Assembly (NCBI GenBank): GCA_963738025.1 | Contig: CAVTWA010000075.1 | Location: 1 to 64,000, forward strand | Direction of reading: 5' to 3' | Origin: 20CM-2-55-15 sp963738025 | Lineage (GTDB): Bacteria > Acidobacteriota > Terriglobia > 20CM-2-55-15 | DNA length: 64,000 nucleotides | Part shown: piece by piece, positions 52,330 to 60,525 of the stretch | Numbering within the stretch: position 1 is the first letter of the stretch | Layout of the letters: the number at the start of each line of letters is the position of its first letter | The notes under the pieces: model-generated | The model's input: only the letters and a program-made list of their open reading frames with translations | What the model was told of the DNA's origin: nothing | Database searches by the model: none | Made by a program: the position numbers and the translations under genes

Positions 52330-53201
52330 TGTTGCGGAAATTGACGATTGTTTTAGCGGCGTTGACGATATTCGCGGTTGTTGGTTCTGCATCCGCGCAG
52401 TCCAAACTTCAATTGAAAGTGCATACCGGCCGCGGGGCAAGTGGCTATGACGTCAATTCGACGATGATCATGGGCGAGAAGGACATGATCCTGATCGATC
52501 CGCAGTTCTCGCTGAGCGAGGCGCACAAGCTCGCCGCGGAGATCCTCGAATCCAAGAAGAATCTGACGACGATCTATTTGACCCACGGTCATCCCGATCA
52601 CTTCTTCGGGATCGCCGTTTTGAAGCAGGCGTTTCCGCAAGCGAAGATTGTTGCGCTGCCGGCGACGGCGAACGCCATCAAGACGGCGTGGCCGGCCCGT
52701 CAGAAGTTCTGGTTCCCGACCTACGGCAACAACATCCCCGGACCGGATCCCATCCTGCCGGAGGAATTGACCGAGGGATACCTCACACTCGAAGGCGAAC
52801 AGTTTCCGGTGACCGGACCCGTTCCCGGCAGTGACGGTGCGGCAAACAGCTTCGTGTTTGTTCCCTCACTGAAGGCTGTCGTTACAGGGGACATCGTCTT
52901 TGACCACGTTTATTTCGGGGTTCAGAAGGACAAAGCTCGCGAAGACTGGAGCAAAACCATCGATCAGATCATGGCGTTGAAGCCGGAGATTATCGTGCCC
53001 GGTCACGAAGGGCCTGGAGCCAAACACGATGCTTCGGCCATCGCATTCATGAAGAAGTACATTGTCGACTGGGACGTCAATGTAGCCAAATCCAAAAATG
53101 CCGCGGAGATGCGTGAGAATGTGCTGAAACAGTATCCTAAGCTCGGTATGGAATTCACGCTCAACGATCGCATTGCGACTTACTTTCCTGCACCAAAATG
53201 A
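52329..53201 (+). CDS. exported MBL-fold hydrolase
   Basis: A 290-residue protein whose ATG shares a base with the DUF1552 stop codon. Signal peptide about 1-23. Metal site: VNSTMIMGEKDMILIDPQ, THGHPDHFFGI (HxHxDH), PVPGSDGAANSFVF, AVVTGDIVFDHVY (Asp) and IIVPGHEGPG (last His). The LIDPQFSLSEAHKLAAEI strand-helix is typical of the glyoxalase-II/AHL-lactonase-like branch. Substrate unknown. Fourth gene of the ankyrin/DUF1592/DUF1552 operon; overlaps the VOC gene by ATGA. Confidence 0.88.
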   Translation: MLRKLTIVLAALTIFAVVGSASAQSKLQLKVHTGRGASGYDVNSTMIMGEKDMILIDPQFSLSEAHKLAAEILESKKNLTTIYLTHGHPDHFFGIAVLKQAFPQAKIVALPATANAIKTAWPARQKFWFPTYGNNIPGPDPILPEELTEGYLTLEGEQFPVTGPVPGSDGAANSFVFVPSLKAVVTGDIVFDHVYFGVQKDKAREDWSKTIDQIMALKPEIIVPGHEGPGAKHDASAIAFMKKYIVDWDVNVAKSKNAAEMRENVLKQYPKLGMEFTLNDRIATYFPAPK

Positions 53202-54064
53202 ATCAACAGACACGTCGAACATTTATCGCCGGTATGGGCGGCGCACTGTTTGCGTCGGCCGTTTCGGCCCAAGCGCAGTCTGCTGCGTCACCGGCGCTGC
53301 CGCTTAAGAATCTCGGACTAGAGCATCTGGACATCGTCGTTCCGGATACAGCCGTCAGCGCGAAGTTCTATATGCAGGTGTTCCGCACCAAGCTCCATCA
53401 ACAGCCGTTTCAGGGCAACATCCGGTATTTCATTCTGTTGGGAGATCTGCCGGCGAACCGGCAGGTCGGCTACATCGCGATCGGTGCGGGGGGAACCCGG
53501 CCAACGAGTATTGGTCACTATTGCGCACTGGCGGAGCGCTACGACCGCAACGCCGTGGCGAAGGAAATGGAAGCGGCCGGGTACAAGACGGCTCAAGGCA
53601 GCTTCGGAATGTGGCCCGACCCGGACGGTCTCGAGTTGCAGCTCTTCCAGCCTCCCGCCGGCGTCGTTACCGCTGCTGTACCGTCGGATCTTCCGGTCGA
53701 AACGAACGGCCTTGTGACGCCGCTGGGTTTGGATCACGTTGTTCTCAATGTTCGCGGCATCGACGCGTCGCTGCCGTACTACCACTCCGTGTATGGGAAA
53801 GAAGTCGATGGCGCCCGCGAACATAATCCCGAGCGACTCTGGCTGAATCTCAAAAACGATACACGCATCGGACTCCAACCGGCTCCCGCCGGCCAGTCAC
53901 CTCGCATCGAACACTTTTGCATCAAGGTCCGCCCCTTCAATCGGGAGGCGGTCAGCGCCGGGTTGAACAAAATCGGTGCGGAAGTTCTCCCCTCACCCGA
54001 CGAGCCTGGCATCCTTCGATTCCTGGACAATAACAAAATCATGTTGGAATTGAAGGCCGTCTAG
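53198..54064 (+). CDS. exported two-domain VOC protein
   Basis: A 288-residue protein with a twin-arginine-like signal (TRRTFIAGMGGALFASAVSAQA). VOC module 1 (about 40-155): LEHLDIVVPDTAVSAKFYMQVF, WPDPDGLELQLFQP; module 2 (about 170-285): LDHVVLNVRGIDASLPYYHSVYG, HFCIKVRPFNREAVS and FLDNNKIMLELKA. Metal ligands EHL/DHV and LELQL/LELK Glu are visible in both modules. The third exported VOC protein in this window. Last gene of the 47170-54064 operon; VOC and MBL partners suggest handling of a small oxidised product. Confidence 0.83.
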   Translation: MNQQTRRTFIAGMGGALFASAVSAQAQSAASPALPLKNLGLEHLDIVVPDTAVSAKFYMQVFRTKLHQQPFQGNIRYFILLGDLPANRQVGYIAIGAGGTRPTSIGHYCALAERYDRNAVAKEMEAAGYKTAQGSFGMWPDPDGLELQLFQPPAGVVTAAVPSDLPVETNGLVTPLGLDHVVLNVRGIDASLPYYHSVYGKEVDGAREHNPERLWLNLKNDTRIGLQPAPAGQSPRIEHFCIKVRPFNREAVSAGLNKIGAEVLPSPDEPGILRFLDNNKIMLELKAV

Positions 54065-54137
54065 CGCAACGATACAGGATACCAAAGCCAATAATCCGGC
54101 GTGTTGGGGGCGGTGCACGCTTTCGTGGCGCGGAGAT

Positions 54138-54335
54138 TCACCCAAGGTTCTTTAACTTCTCAAATCGCCTTTCCACAACGTCGAAGGTTTCGTCTTTTTT
54201 TGGAAATGCGAAGCGCACCAGACCGCAGCCGAGGCCGGGATCAGAAGCGTAAAAGCTGGAGCCCGGCACGGTCGCGACACCGACTTCGTCGATCAACCAA
54301 TAGGCGAAGGCCACATCGTCGTCACCTCGGCCCCG
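54138..54335 (-). pseudogene. C-terminal stub of a class I/II aminotransferase
   Basis: On the minus strand DDDVAFAYWLIDEVGVATVPGSSFY is split by position as VAFAYWLIDEVGVATVPGSS, then LGCGLVRFAFPKKDETFDVVERR, the end of a kynurenine/methionine-type aminotransferase. Homologues have about 330 residues before this point; here the sequence stops where the transposase element begins (about 54337). The element probably removed or displaced the rest. The other bases between 54065 and 54137 show no feature. Confidence 0.6.
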
Positions 54336-54336
54336 T

Positions 54337-55488
54337 ACTGTGCAAAAACTCAAATCAATCGAAATCATTGTAAAAGTCGGGCTATGGGATGTGCTGATAA
54401 CCTCCGGCCATGCGCACGTTGCTGGACCCGTTTTCCTTCCTCGTCGTTTCCTTGTCCGGTTGGATGAACCAACGTCAACAGAACGTCATCCATTATTTAA
54501 TTGAGGAAAATCGGGTCCTGCGAGAGCAAATAGGCAACCGCCGTATGCGTTTCAGCGATGACCAACGTCGCCGATTGGCAGCCAAAGCGAAGACAATCGG
54601 CCGGAAGCTCCTCCACGAGGTGGCCACCATCGTCACTCCCGAGACGTTGTTGGCCTGGCATCGAAAGCTGATCGCCAAGAAGTATGATGGGAGCGCCAAC
54701 CAGGGTCCCGGACGCCCACGCACCGCCGCCGAGATCGCTGCGCTGGTGACGCGTATGGCCAAGGAGAATCGAAGCTGGGGTTATCGGCGGATTCAAGGAG
54801 CACTTTCCAATCTCGGTCACCTGCTAGCGTTTAAAACTATTGCCAACATCCTGAAGGAGCACGGCATCGAACCGGCGCCCGAGCGCAGCCGAAAGACGAC
54901 GTGGAAAGAATTTCTCAACCGACATTGGGGAACAGATTGTGGCATCGGACTTCTTTACCATTGAAGTTTGGATGCCGACAGGTCTGCAGCGGTTTATTGT
55001 TCTCTTCTTTATAGAACTTTCCACACGGAGAGTCGAGATCGGAGGAGTGGCAAGCAAGGCGAATGGGATTATGGATGGCGCAAATTGCCCGGAACATCAC
55101 CGACGAGGTGGATGGCTTCTTCAAGGGAAAGCGACATCTGATTCACGATCGCGATCCTTTATATACGCGGGAGTTCCGGAACATGTTGGCAGATGTCGGC
55201 GTAGAATCGGTGAAATTACCGCCCCGATCGCCGAATTTGAATGCCTACGCTGAACGTTTTGTAAGGACCATTAAGGAAAGCTGCCTGGAGCAGATGATTC
55301 TCTTCGGAGAAGATTCATTGCGGACCAGCATTCGCCATTTTGTGGACCATTATCACCTGGAGCGCAATCATCAGGGCCTGGGGAACCGGTTGATCATTCC
55401 AATGACAGAAAAGGTCAAGACGGAAGGGCGAATCGAGCGGCGAGAGAGACTCGGCGGGCTGCTGAACTACTATTATCGGGCGGCGTAG
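54337..55488 (+). mobile_element. decayed rve-type insertion sequence
   Basis: The left end is taken at about 54337, where TACTGTGCAAAAACTCAA begins. A similar end is seen at 56476 and, more distantly, at 56572 and 64000. The transposase gene occupies 54410-55488. A matching right inverted end was not found after the stop codon, so the boundary given is the transposase stop. The element abuts the aminotransferase stub. Confidence 0.55.
54410..55488 (+). pseudogene. DDE (rve) transposase with two frameshifts
   Basis: Frame one (54410-54950) has the N-terminal helix-turn-helix part: EENRVLREQIGNRRMRFSDD, TPETLLAWHRKLIAKKYDGS, ENRSWGYRRIQGALSNLGH, TTWKEFLNRHW. Frame two carries VASDFFTIEVWMPTGLQRF and IELSTRRVEIGGV with the first catalytic Asp. 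Frame three (to 55488) has HLIHDRDPLY (second Asp), SPNLNAYAERFVRTIKESCLEQ (Glu) and HYHLERNHQGLGN. The shifts are at about 54935 and 55070. Related to the fragment at 63370-63928. Without correction no full transposase can be made. Confidence 0.8.
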
Positions 55489-55700
55489 CTCTTCTTCAGG
55501 ACCTCAGCACTGCAACGCACTGCAGCGGCGTGCATCACGCCAGGGAATCTCAACGTCATAAACGGAGAGTCTGATCGTCCCGGCGGCGTTTCCTAAAGGA
55601 GTGGAAAAGTCCTTGGTTGGCAACAGAAGGCATTTTCTCGGTAGGATCGTGTTTTTACACGTTACGGCGTCCGGAAGGTGATTTGCTGAAACCTGAACGT

Positions 55701-56015
55701 TCACGCTGCTCTAACCTTGAGCTGTAAGCCAAACTCTTCCTGAAGTGCGCGCAAGATCGCAAAGAAGCTTGCCGTGCTTGGGTTTCCTGTTGCGCTCAAC
55801 ATTCGATGCAAGCTCTTGCTTGGAATGTTTACAAGAGTTGCCAACTTCTCGAAACCAATCGTGGCATTGATGAAATCTTTGAGCACGGCTTTGCCAATTG
55901 TCTCTTCACCATTCAGGTAAGCATTGACCGCCTCGGTCAGCAGCGCTTTTCGGAATGCAGCATCGCGTTGGGCGCGCGCGTATGTTGTCTGTTTAAAATC
56001 CCTCGTTAGACCCAT
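55701..56015 (-). CDS. antitoxin, HigA-like HTH protein (type II TA)
   Basis: A 104-residue DNA-binding protein of the addiction-module antidote group (COG3636-like). The start is YARAQRDAAFRKALLTEAVNAYLNGE; the helix-turn-helix is in FEKLATLVNIPSKSLHRMLSATGNPS and ends FFAILRALQEEFGLQLKV. It follows the toxin gene by 14 bases, toxin first, which is the usual order of the Gp49/HigB-type pairs. It should neutralise the toxin and repress the operon through the palindrome at 56383. The 212 bases downstream (55489-55700) hold nothing recognisable. Confidence 0.85.
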   Translation of the reverse strand: MGLTRDFKQTTYARAQRDAAFRKALLTEAVNAYLNGEETIGKAVLKDFINATIGFEKLATLVNIPSKSLHRMLSATGNPSTASFFAILRALQEEFGLQLKVRAA

Positions 56016-56029
56016 TCATTCCTCATTGT

Positions 56030-56365
56030 TCACTTTTTAGACTTCCGTTTCTTGTACGCTGCCCAAGCATCTTGAGCCTTTGTGATTGCAGCGGCCTGGC
56101 CTTTCTTGTCACTGCCGCCAAGCAAAATGATGATGTGATCACCATCTTTGCCAAAGTAGATGCGGTACCCTGGTCCGAAGTCGATCTTGTATTCGAAAAT
56201 ACCAGCACCGACTCCTTTGACATTGGAGAAATGTCCTGCTCCAAGTCGATACAAGGCCATCGTCACTTTCGCCGCAGCGGCGGCATTCAGCTCGGCAAAC
56301 CATCGCGCGAACGGCGATTGACCTGCGGCATCCAGGTACTCGAGAACTTTCAGGGCGTCACTCAC
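56030..56365 (-). CDS. toxin, RelE/HigB-like (type II TA)
   Basis: A 111-residue protein of the phage-derived Gp49-like/HigB family. SPFARWFAELNAAAAAKVTMALYRLGAGHF, VGAGIFEYKIDFGPGYRIYFGKDGD and IIILLGGSDKKGQAAAITKAQDAWA show the expected helix-helix-sheet pattern with basic residues in the GYRIYF strand and GSDKKGQ loop. Such toxins cleave mRNA on the ribosome. GTG start (56365), no strong ribosome site. The 18-bp operator lies 17 bases upstream. Complete and probably active. Placement between IS remnants fits a mobile stability module. Confidence 0.86.
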   Translation of the reverse strand: MSDALKVLEYLDAAGQSPFARWFAELNAAAAAKVTMALYRLGAGHFSNVKGVGAGIFEYKIDFGPGYRIYFGKDGDHIIILLGGSDKKGQAAAITKAQDAWAAYKKRKSKK

Positions 56366-56382
56366 CGTTCACTGCTCCATAT

Positions 56383-56400
56383 AGTAACATAGAGGTTACT
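56383..56400 (-). promoter_or_regulatory. palindromic operator of the TA operon
   Basis: AGTAAC-N6-GTTACT, a perfect 6+6 inverted repeat, 17 bases upstream of the toxin start. Probably the site where the antitoxin or the toxin-antitoxin complex represses transcription. Confidence 0.55.
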
Positions 56401-56475
56401 ACGTAAAAAAGAAACCCTTTTCAACTGGGAGCCACACAGCGTTGGTTGAAACATGCGGTGTTACCCAATAATTAC

Positions 56476-56670
56476 TCCCGTACTGTGCAAGAACTCAATC
56501 TGATTGAAATGATTGGAGTGAGAGGCGGCACTCTGGGCGATAATTTCCAGCGCCATGCGTACTCGATTGGATCCCGGTACTTGTTCAAAAATTCGATCTT
56601 GTTGAGATTACTTGAGATCTCACGTGAGGCTCGCTCATGGTATTGGCCGTGCGCCTCTCATCTGTGTCGT
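56476..56670. mobile_element. two orphan IS end fragments
   Basis: 56476-56520 begins TACTGTGCAAGAACTCAATC and resembles the left end of the element at 54337. 56572-56670 begins ACTTGTTCAAAAATTCGATC and matches, on the opposite strand, the end region at 63930-64000, including TTGAGATTNCTTGAGATCTCACGTG. Neither is followed by a transposase gene, so these are leftovers of excised or deleted elements. The 75 bases between the TA operator and 56476 show nothing. Confidence 0.6.
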
Positions 56671-56712
56671 TGGTGATCACGATGGCAAACGGCTTGAGGG
56701 CCGGATCTCTAA

Positions 56713-56868
56713 TCACGCCAGGAAAAGTCCACCAATGCAGCTTGTCATCGTGGCTACGGTGATTTCTTTCGAGAGGAACGGCGTGAGTTGGGAAGGTTGC
56801 GCTTTTACAACGACGGGAACTACTAGAATCAGCGACAGTGCGAGTTGAAATGCGCTAAACGCTTTCAT
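56713..56868 (-). pseudogene. truncated small exported protein
   Basis: ATG 56868 opens a clear signal peptide (FQLALSLILVVPVVVKAQ) followed by only about 30 residues (LTPFLSKEITVATMTS) before a stop. On the same strand an overlapping frame reads HDDKLHWWTFPGVIRDP and VITNDTDERR toward the IS fragment at 56670, which may be the shifted continuation. I do not recognise the family. Probably a broken gene. Confidence 0.35.
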
Positions 56869-56912
56869 GTTTTCGCCTGCTGGTAAAGCTTCAAGGCCAT
56901 GCGATCGACATG

Positions 56913-57632
56913 TCACTCGTGTACTTTGCCGAGTGGGCCAAGCACCGGTTGCAACGATGCGGCCAAATCGTTCTGGTCGATATTCATCGCCGATGAGAGG
57001 AGTTCCTTGGGCAAACCAAATGCAAATTTAATGTCGGGTGTCACGGTAAAAATCGGCTTGCCAAACCTTCGCGCCTGCTCGAGTTCCACTACTAAGAAGG
57101 GGCTTGCAGTATCCGAACCTATAATACCGATGACGGCATCACTTTTATCGATCAGACGTCGTACCGTTGGAGCAATCATTTCGCCAGGACCGATGCTGTT
57201 CGCATCGGTGACCTTGATGCTGAGGCCTTCCAAGGTATTCTTCAATCGCTTAGCGTGTTCGGTGTCCTCTGATCCATAGGATAGAAAGACCGTGGGGCTC
57301 TTTGTCGGTGCTGGCAGTGTCGAGCCCCGATTGTGTGCCCCTTCCGACTCGTCGGAGTATTCTAGTACCAGTTCGTGACGCAGATGTTGGGTGTGACCAT
57401 CTTTCATGAGCAAATCGGCAAACAGCGTGAACGTACCCCACCCGGCAGTAGCGAGCATAAATTTACTTTTACGGTCGTCCGATTCGATACGGGGTGTTGG
57501 GAATGTTGGGTGCAAAACCCATACTACTTTGGCAATCAGATCGAGGGCGTCGTCACTTGCGTCTATCCACGCGCGCCAAGTCCAATAGTCGTGCCCTACA
57601 TATTTGAAATCTTGCTTAATCGCATAGCTCAT
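56913..57632 (-). CDS. pYEATS-TIR fusion protein, candidate defence effector
   Basis: A 239-residue protein. Residues 15-92 match the prokaryotic YEATS domain: WRAWIDASDDAL, VWVLHPTFPTPR (LHPTFP 40-45), TAGWGTFTLFADL (GWGTF 64-68) and HELVLEY (86-92). After an Ala/Pro/Thr linker, residues 113-200 form a TIR domain: TVFLSYGSEDTEHAKRLKNT, GPGEMIAPTVRRLIDKSDAV and FLVVELEQARRFGKPIF, with Glu183 at the position of the NADase catalytic Glu. TIR domains of this kind often cleave NAD+ or make cyclic-ADPR signals in antiphage systems; YEATS domains bind acyl-lysine in eukaryotes. GGAGC precedes the ATG, which overlaps the partner's stop codon. Confidence 0.8.
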   Translation of the reverse strand: MSYAIKQDFKYVGHDYWTWRAWIDASDDALDLIAKVVWVLHPTFPTPRIESDDRKSKFMLATAGWGTFTLFADLLMKDGHTQHLRHELVLEYSDESEGAHNRGSTLPAPTKSPTVFLSYGSEDTEHAKRLKNTLEGLSIKVTDANSIGPGEMIAPTVRRLIDKSDAVIGIIGSDTASPFLVVELEQARRFGKPIFTVTPDIKFAFGLPKELLSSAMNIDQNDLAASLQPVLGPLGKVHE

Positions 57633-58336
57633 CGCTCTTGCTCCAGCGTAATTCCGCTCAGTTGGGGACTCGTAAACACAGACCGCCAGCGTTCAGCGTT
57701 TAGCTGGACTCGCACTCGCACCAATCCTTCATCCCGCATATTTGGAATATAGACGAAGATGCCACCGGGTTCGGGCCAGATCTGAGTCGGTACCCAGTCC
57801 TCCTCCATTGGGCCGATCCTGGTCTTGTACTCACATCGATGTCCGTTGTCGGGATCGAAGCGTCGCGCGACGTCGTGGGGTTCGAGTCGGACTTTGATCG
57901 GACGCCCAAGTTCGCGACGCCAAAGGTTAAGCGTGGCAGCCAGCTTTAAAATCGCGTCCAGTTCAGCACCGGACGTATAGCGGACGTGTTCGTCTTGTCC
58001 ACCCAGTCCGGCAGCGCCTACGCTGTTGTCAACAATACTGAGAGTTCGCATATTCTTTCCGCGAGCGAAATTGAATTCGCTCTCAACGAAACGGGGAGAT
58101 GATGCGTTTCCATGATCGTCTAGTTGGGGCGTAACGAGCGCCACCAGTGCATCGGTGCTCTCGATCCGGCGCTCGATGGCGGGGGACAGCGGACCACCTC
58201 CAAGATCTTTACCGTCTATGACACGGCAGTCCATCGCTTCAATGATTCGACGCGCCGCACTTTCAAGTTTGGCAAGGTCGGCTTCATGATTCGAATGCGG
58301 CCGGTAAGTATAAGAGAGGAATATCCTTTCAAGCAT
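57629..58336 (-). CDS. TIR-like protein with unrecognised C-terminal domain
   Basis: A 235-residue protein translated just before the pYEATS-TIR gene (ATGA overlap). N-terminal part about 1-105: RIFLSYTYRPHSNHEADLAK, MDCRVIDGKDLGGGPLSPAIERRIESTDAL and PRFVESEFNFARGKNMRTLSIV have TIR/SEFIR-like spacing, with Glu85 or Glu87 as candidate catalytic residue. The C-terminal part (about 125-235; RCEYKTRIGPMEEDWVPTQ, FVYIPNMRDEGLVRVRVQLN) is beta-rich and not recognised. No signal peptide. The two proteins form a compact operon with no other partner. They may sense a modified protein or ligand through pYEATS and the C-terminal domain. Defence function is inference. Confidence 0.7.
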   Translation of the reverse strand: MLERIFLSYTYRPHSNHEADLAKLESAARRIIEAMDCRVIDGKDLGGGPLSPAIERRIESTDALVALVTPQLDDHGNASSPRFVESEFNFARGKNMRTLSIVDNSVGAAGLGGQDEHVRYTSGAELDAILKLAATLNLWRRELGRPIKVRLEPHDVARRFDPDNGHRCEYKTRIGPMEEDWVPTQIWPEPGGIFVYIPNMRDEGLVRVRVQLNAERWRSVFTSPQLSGITLEQER

Positions 58337-58855
58337 AAAATATTCTCAGTTGGCCGCCGTGGCGGCTCGCGGTTATTATCTGGATACCGATGGGCAAGAG
58401 AATCCTAGCATCGAGACGTTGCTCTAGACCAGTACCGATGCGATTATCCTTCACTAAGAAGCTCCCCATTTCCAAGCAGTACTTTTAGGTTTTTTGGCTT
58501 GTCAGTAGCTCACTCCGCTACTGATAGGTGAGTGTTCGTGTTTCAGTGGTTGCGATTCACGGATTCTCGAACGAGCGGGAATCCAGTGAATTTCTAATGA
58601 CAACGCTGCCCGTGATCAATACATCCGTATGCGCACCGACATCGTCGTTACCTGGTGTGACCTTGAAGTTGACTCCGGCCGGCATAATCACGCAGTAAAG
58701 GCGCCGCTTGTCGACGTCTGGGGATGGGCACCTGCCCAAATGGAAGCAGTATCTTGTGCGCCGAGAAAAGTTCCTACGTCGTCATTCGTGAAGGGAATGT
58801 AAGAAGTTTAAGCAGGTGAGGTGATGGGTTGAGGCCGGGAAAGCGCGTCGCTGAT
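58337..58855. other. intergenic, no gene recognised
   Basis: About 520 bases between the TIR operon promoter and the acyltransferase stub. Short frames on both strands lack ribosome sites and known motifs. The AT-rich stretch at 58480-58560 may hold the divergent promoter of the TIR operon, but I see no clear hexamers. Confidence 0.5.
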
Positions 58856-59020
58856 GGGGTTGATTTGATCAACACTGGCGATCTTGACCGCGACGTGTTA
58901 GAAAACACGAAGCATTTCAACGAAATCCTGGAAGGGTATATCCGAAAGTATCCCGATCAGTGGCTTTGGATCCACCGCCGCTGGAAAACGCGTCCGCAAG
59001 GTGAACCCTCGATTTATTGA
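58856..59020 (+). pseudogene. C-terminal stub of an LpxL/HtrB-type acyltransferase
   Basis: LINTGDLDRDVLENTKHF, then YIRKYPDQWLWIHRRWKTRP matches the conserved end of lipid A lauroyl/myristoyl acyltransferases. About 240 residues, including the HX4D motif, are missing upstream. Together with the adjacent aminotransferase and MBL remnants this shows repeated deletion in the region. Confidence 0.65.
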
Positions 59021-59362
59021 ATTGCGGGAGGCTCTATGCAAGCTCTGTTCGCTTTCTTTCTAGGCCTGGGGATGCAGTTGCCCGCGCCGGTCACAACCGG
59101 CAAAGCATACAAATTCGAAAAGGTCGCAGAGGGCGTGTACTACGCCACCGCAACAGGCGCGATGGTCACCGGCAGCAACAATGTTCTGATCATCGGCGAT
59201 CGCGACGTTCTCGTCGTCGACACCGGCACGAGTCCAGCGGCAGCCCGCGCATTTATCGAGGATGCGAAGCTGCTCACGAACAAGCCGATTCCCCTCTGTG
59301 CCAATGTAGCTGAGACACCTTCCCCCTCATAATTACTGTGCAGGGCGGGAAGGAAAAACCAG

Positions 59363-59877
59363 ATGCAGAACAAAGTTCAACCGCTGTGTTCGGCTGTGTC
59401 CGCCGCGGAACGTAGTGAGGCCGAGCGAAGCGAGACCGAACGGAGTGCAGCGGTGGACACAGCCGGCGCCGATCGAGCAGCGGCCGTCGTGCGCCCGAAT
59501 CCGGAGGTTGTGGCCAAGGCAAGCGCCGAAGGTTTACGGCCGAGTACAAACGACAGATTTTGGTGGAGGCAGACGCAGCGGGTTCGGAAACAGGCGCGAT
59601 TGGCGCTCTGCTGCGGCGCGAGGGCCTGTATTCGTCGCACCTCACCAAGTGGCGGCAGGACCGGAAGTCCAGCATTCAGCGGGGACTGGAGCCCCGAAGG
59701 CGTGGTCCGAAATCGAAGCGAAGCCCGTTGGGCGATGAGAATCAGAAATTGCAGCGTGACAATGAGCGCCTGACCGAACAGCTGCGGAAGGCCGAACTCA
59801 TTATTGACGTCCAAAAAAAAGTGGCCGCGCTGTTGGGAGCTCCGATCCTGCCCACGGATCCGAAAGGACAGCGCTGA
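59363..59877 (+). pseudogene. orfA of the outer IS3 copy, frameshifted
   Basis: Same sequence as the intact orfA at 60010-60525 except for a one-base deletion at about 59522. This puts the start (ERSEAERSETERS) and the helix-turn-helix (EADAAGSETGAIGALLRREG) in different frames. The start of the outer orfB (MAAVKELAPDVGIHAACDALG) follows and is cut at 59938 by the inner copy. Confidence 0.85.
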
Positions 59878-60009
59878 TGGCCGCCGTCAAGGAACTCGCT
59901 CCCGATGTCGGAATTCATGCGGCTTGTGATGCGCTCGGCCCTCTGTGCCAATGTAGCTGAGACACCTTCCCCCTCATAATTACTGTGCAGGGCGGGAAGG
60001 AAAAACCAG

Positions 60010-60525
60010 ATGCAGAACAAAGTTCAACCGCTGTGTTCGGCTGTGTCCGCCGCGGAACGTAGTGAGGCCGAGCGAAGCGAGACCGAACGGAGTGCAGCGG
60101 TGGACACAGCCGGCGCCGATCGAGCAGCGGCCGTCGTGCGCCCGAATCCGGAGGTTGTGGCCAAGGCAACGCGCCGAAGGTTTACGGCCGAGTACAAACG
60201 ACAGATTTTGGTGGAGGCAGACGCAGCGGGTTCGGAAACAGGCGCGATTGGCGCTCTGCTGCGGCGCGAGGGCCTGTATTCGTCGCACCTCACCAAGTGG
60301 CGGCAGGACCGGAAGTCCAGCATTCAGCGGGGACTGGAGCCCCGAAGGCGTGGTCCGAAATCGAAGCGAAGCCCGTTGGGCGATGAGAATCAGAAATTGC
60401 AGCGTGACAATGAGCGCCTGACCGAACAGCTGCGGAAGGCCGAACTCATTATTGACGTCCAAAAAAAAGTGGCCGCGCTGTTGGGAGCTCCGATCCTGCC
60501 CACGGATCCGAAAGGACAGCGCTGA
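60010..60525 (+). CDS. IS3-family OrfA (HTH protein)
   Basis: A 171-residue DNA-binding protein. An unusual N-terminal extension (about 1-50) with ERSEAERSETERS repeats precedes the transposase_8-type helix-turn-helix: RRFTAEYKRQILVEADAAG, GALLRREGLYSSHLTKWRQD. A coiled-coil heptad region NQKLQRDNERLTEQLRKAEL follows. Its stop codon TGA overlaps the orfB ATG as TGATG. OrfB is therefore probably made by termination-reinitiation rather than the -1 frameshift usual in IS3 elements. Recognises the element's terminal repeats. Confidence 0.88.
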   Translation: MQNKVQPLCSAVSAAERSEAERSETERSAAVDTAGADRAAAVVRPNPEVVAKATRRRFTAEYKRQILVEADAAGSETGAIGALLRREGLYSSHLTKWRQDRKSSIQRGLEPRRRGPKSKRSPLGDENQKLQRDNERLTEQLRKAELIIDVQKKVAALLGAPILPTDPKGQR

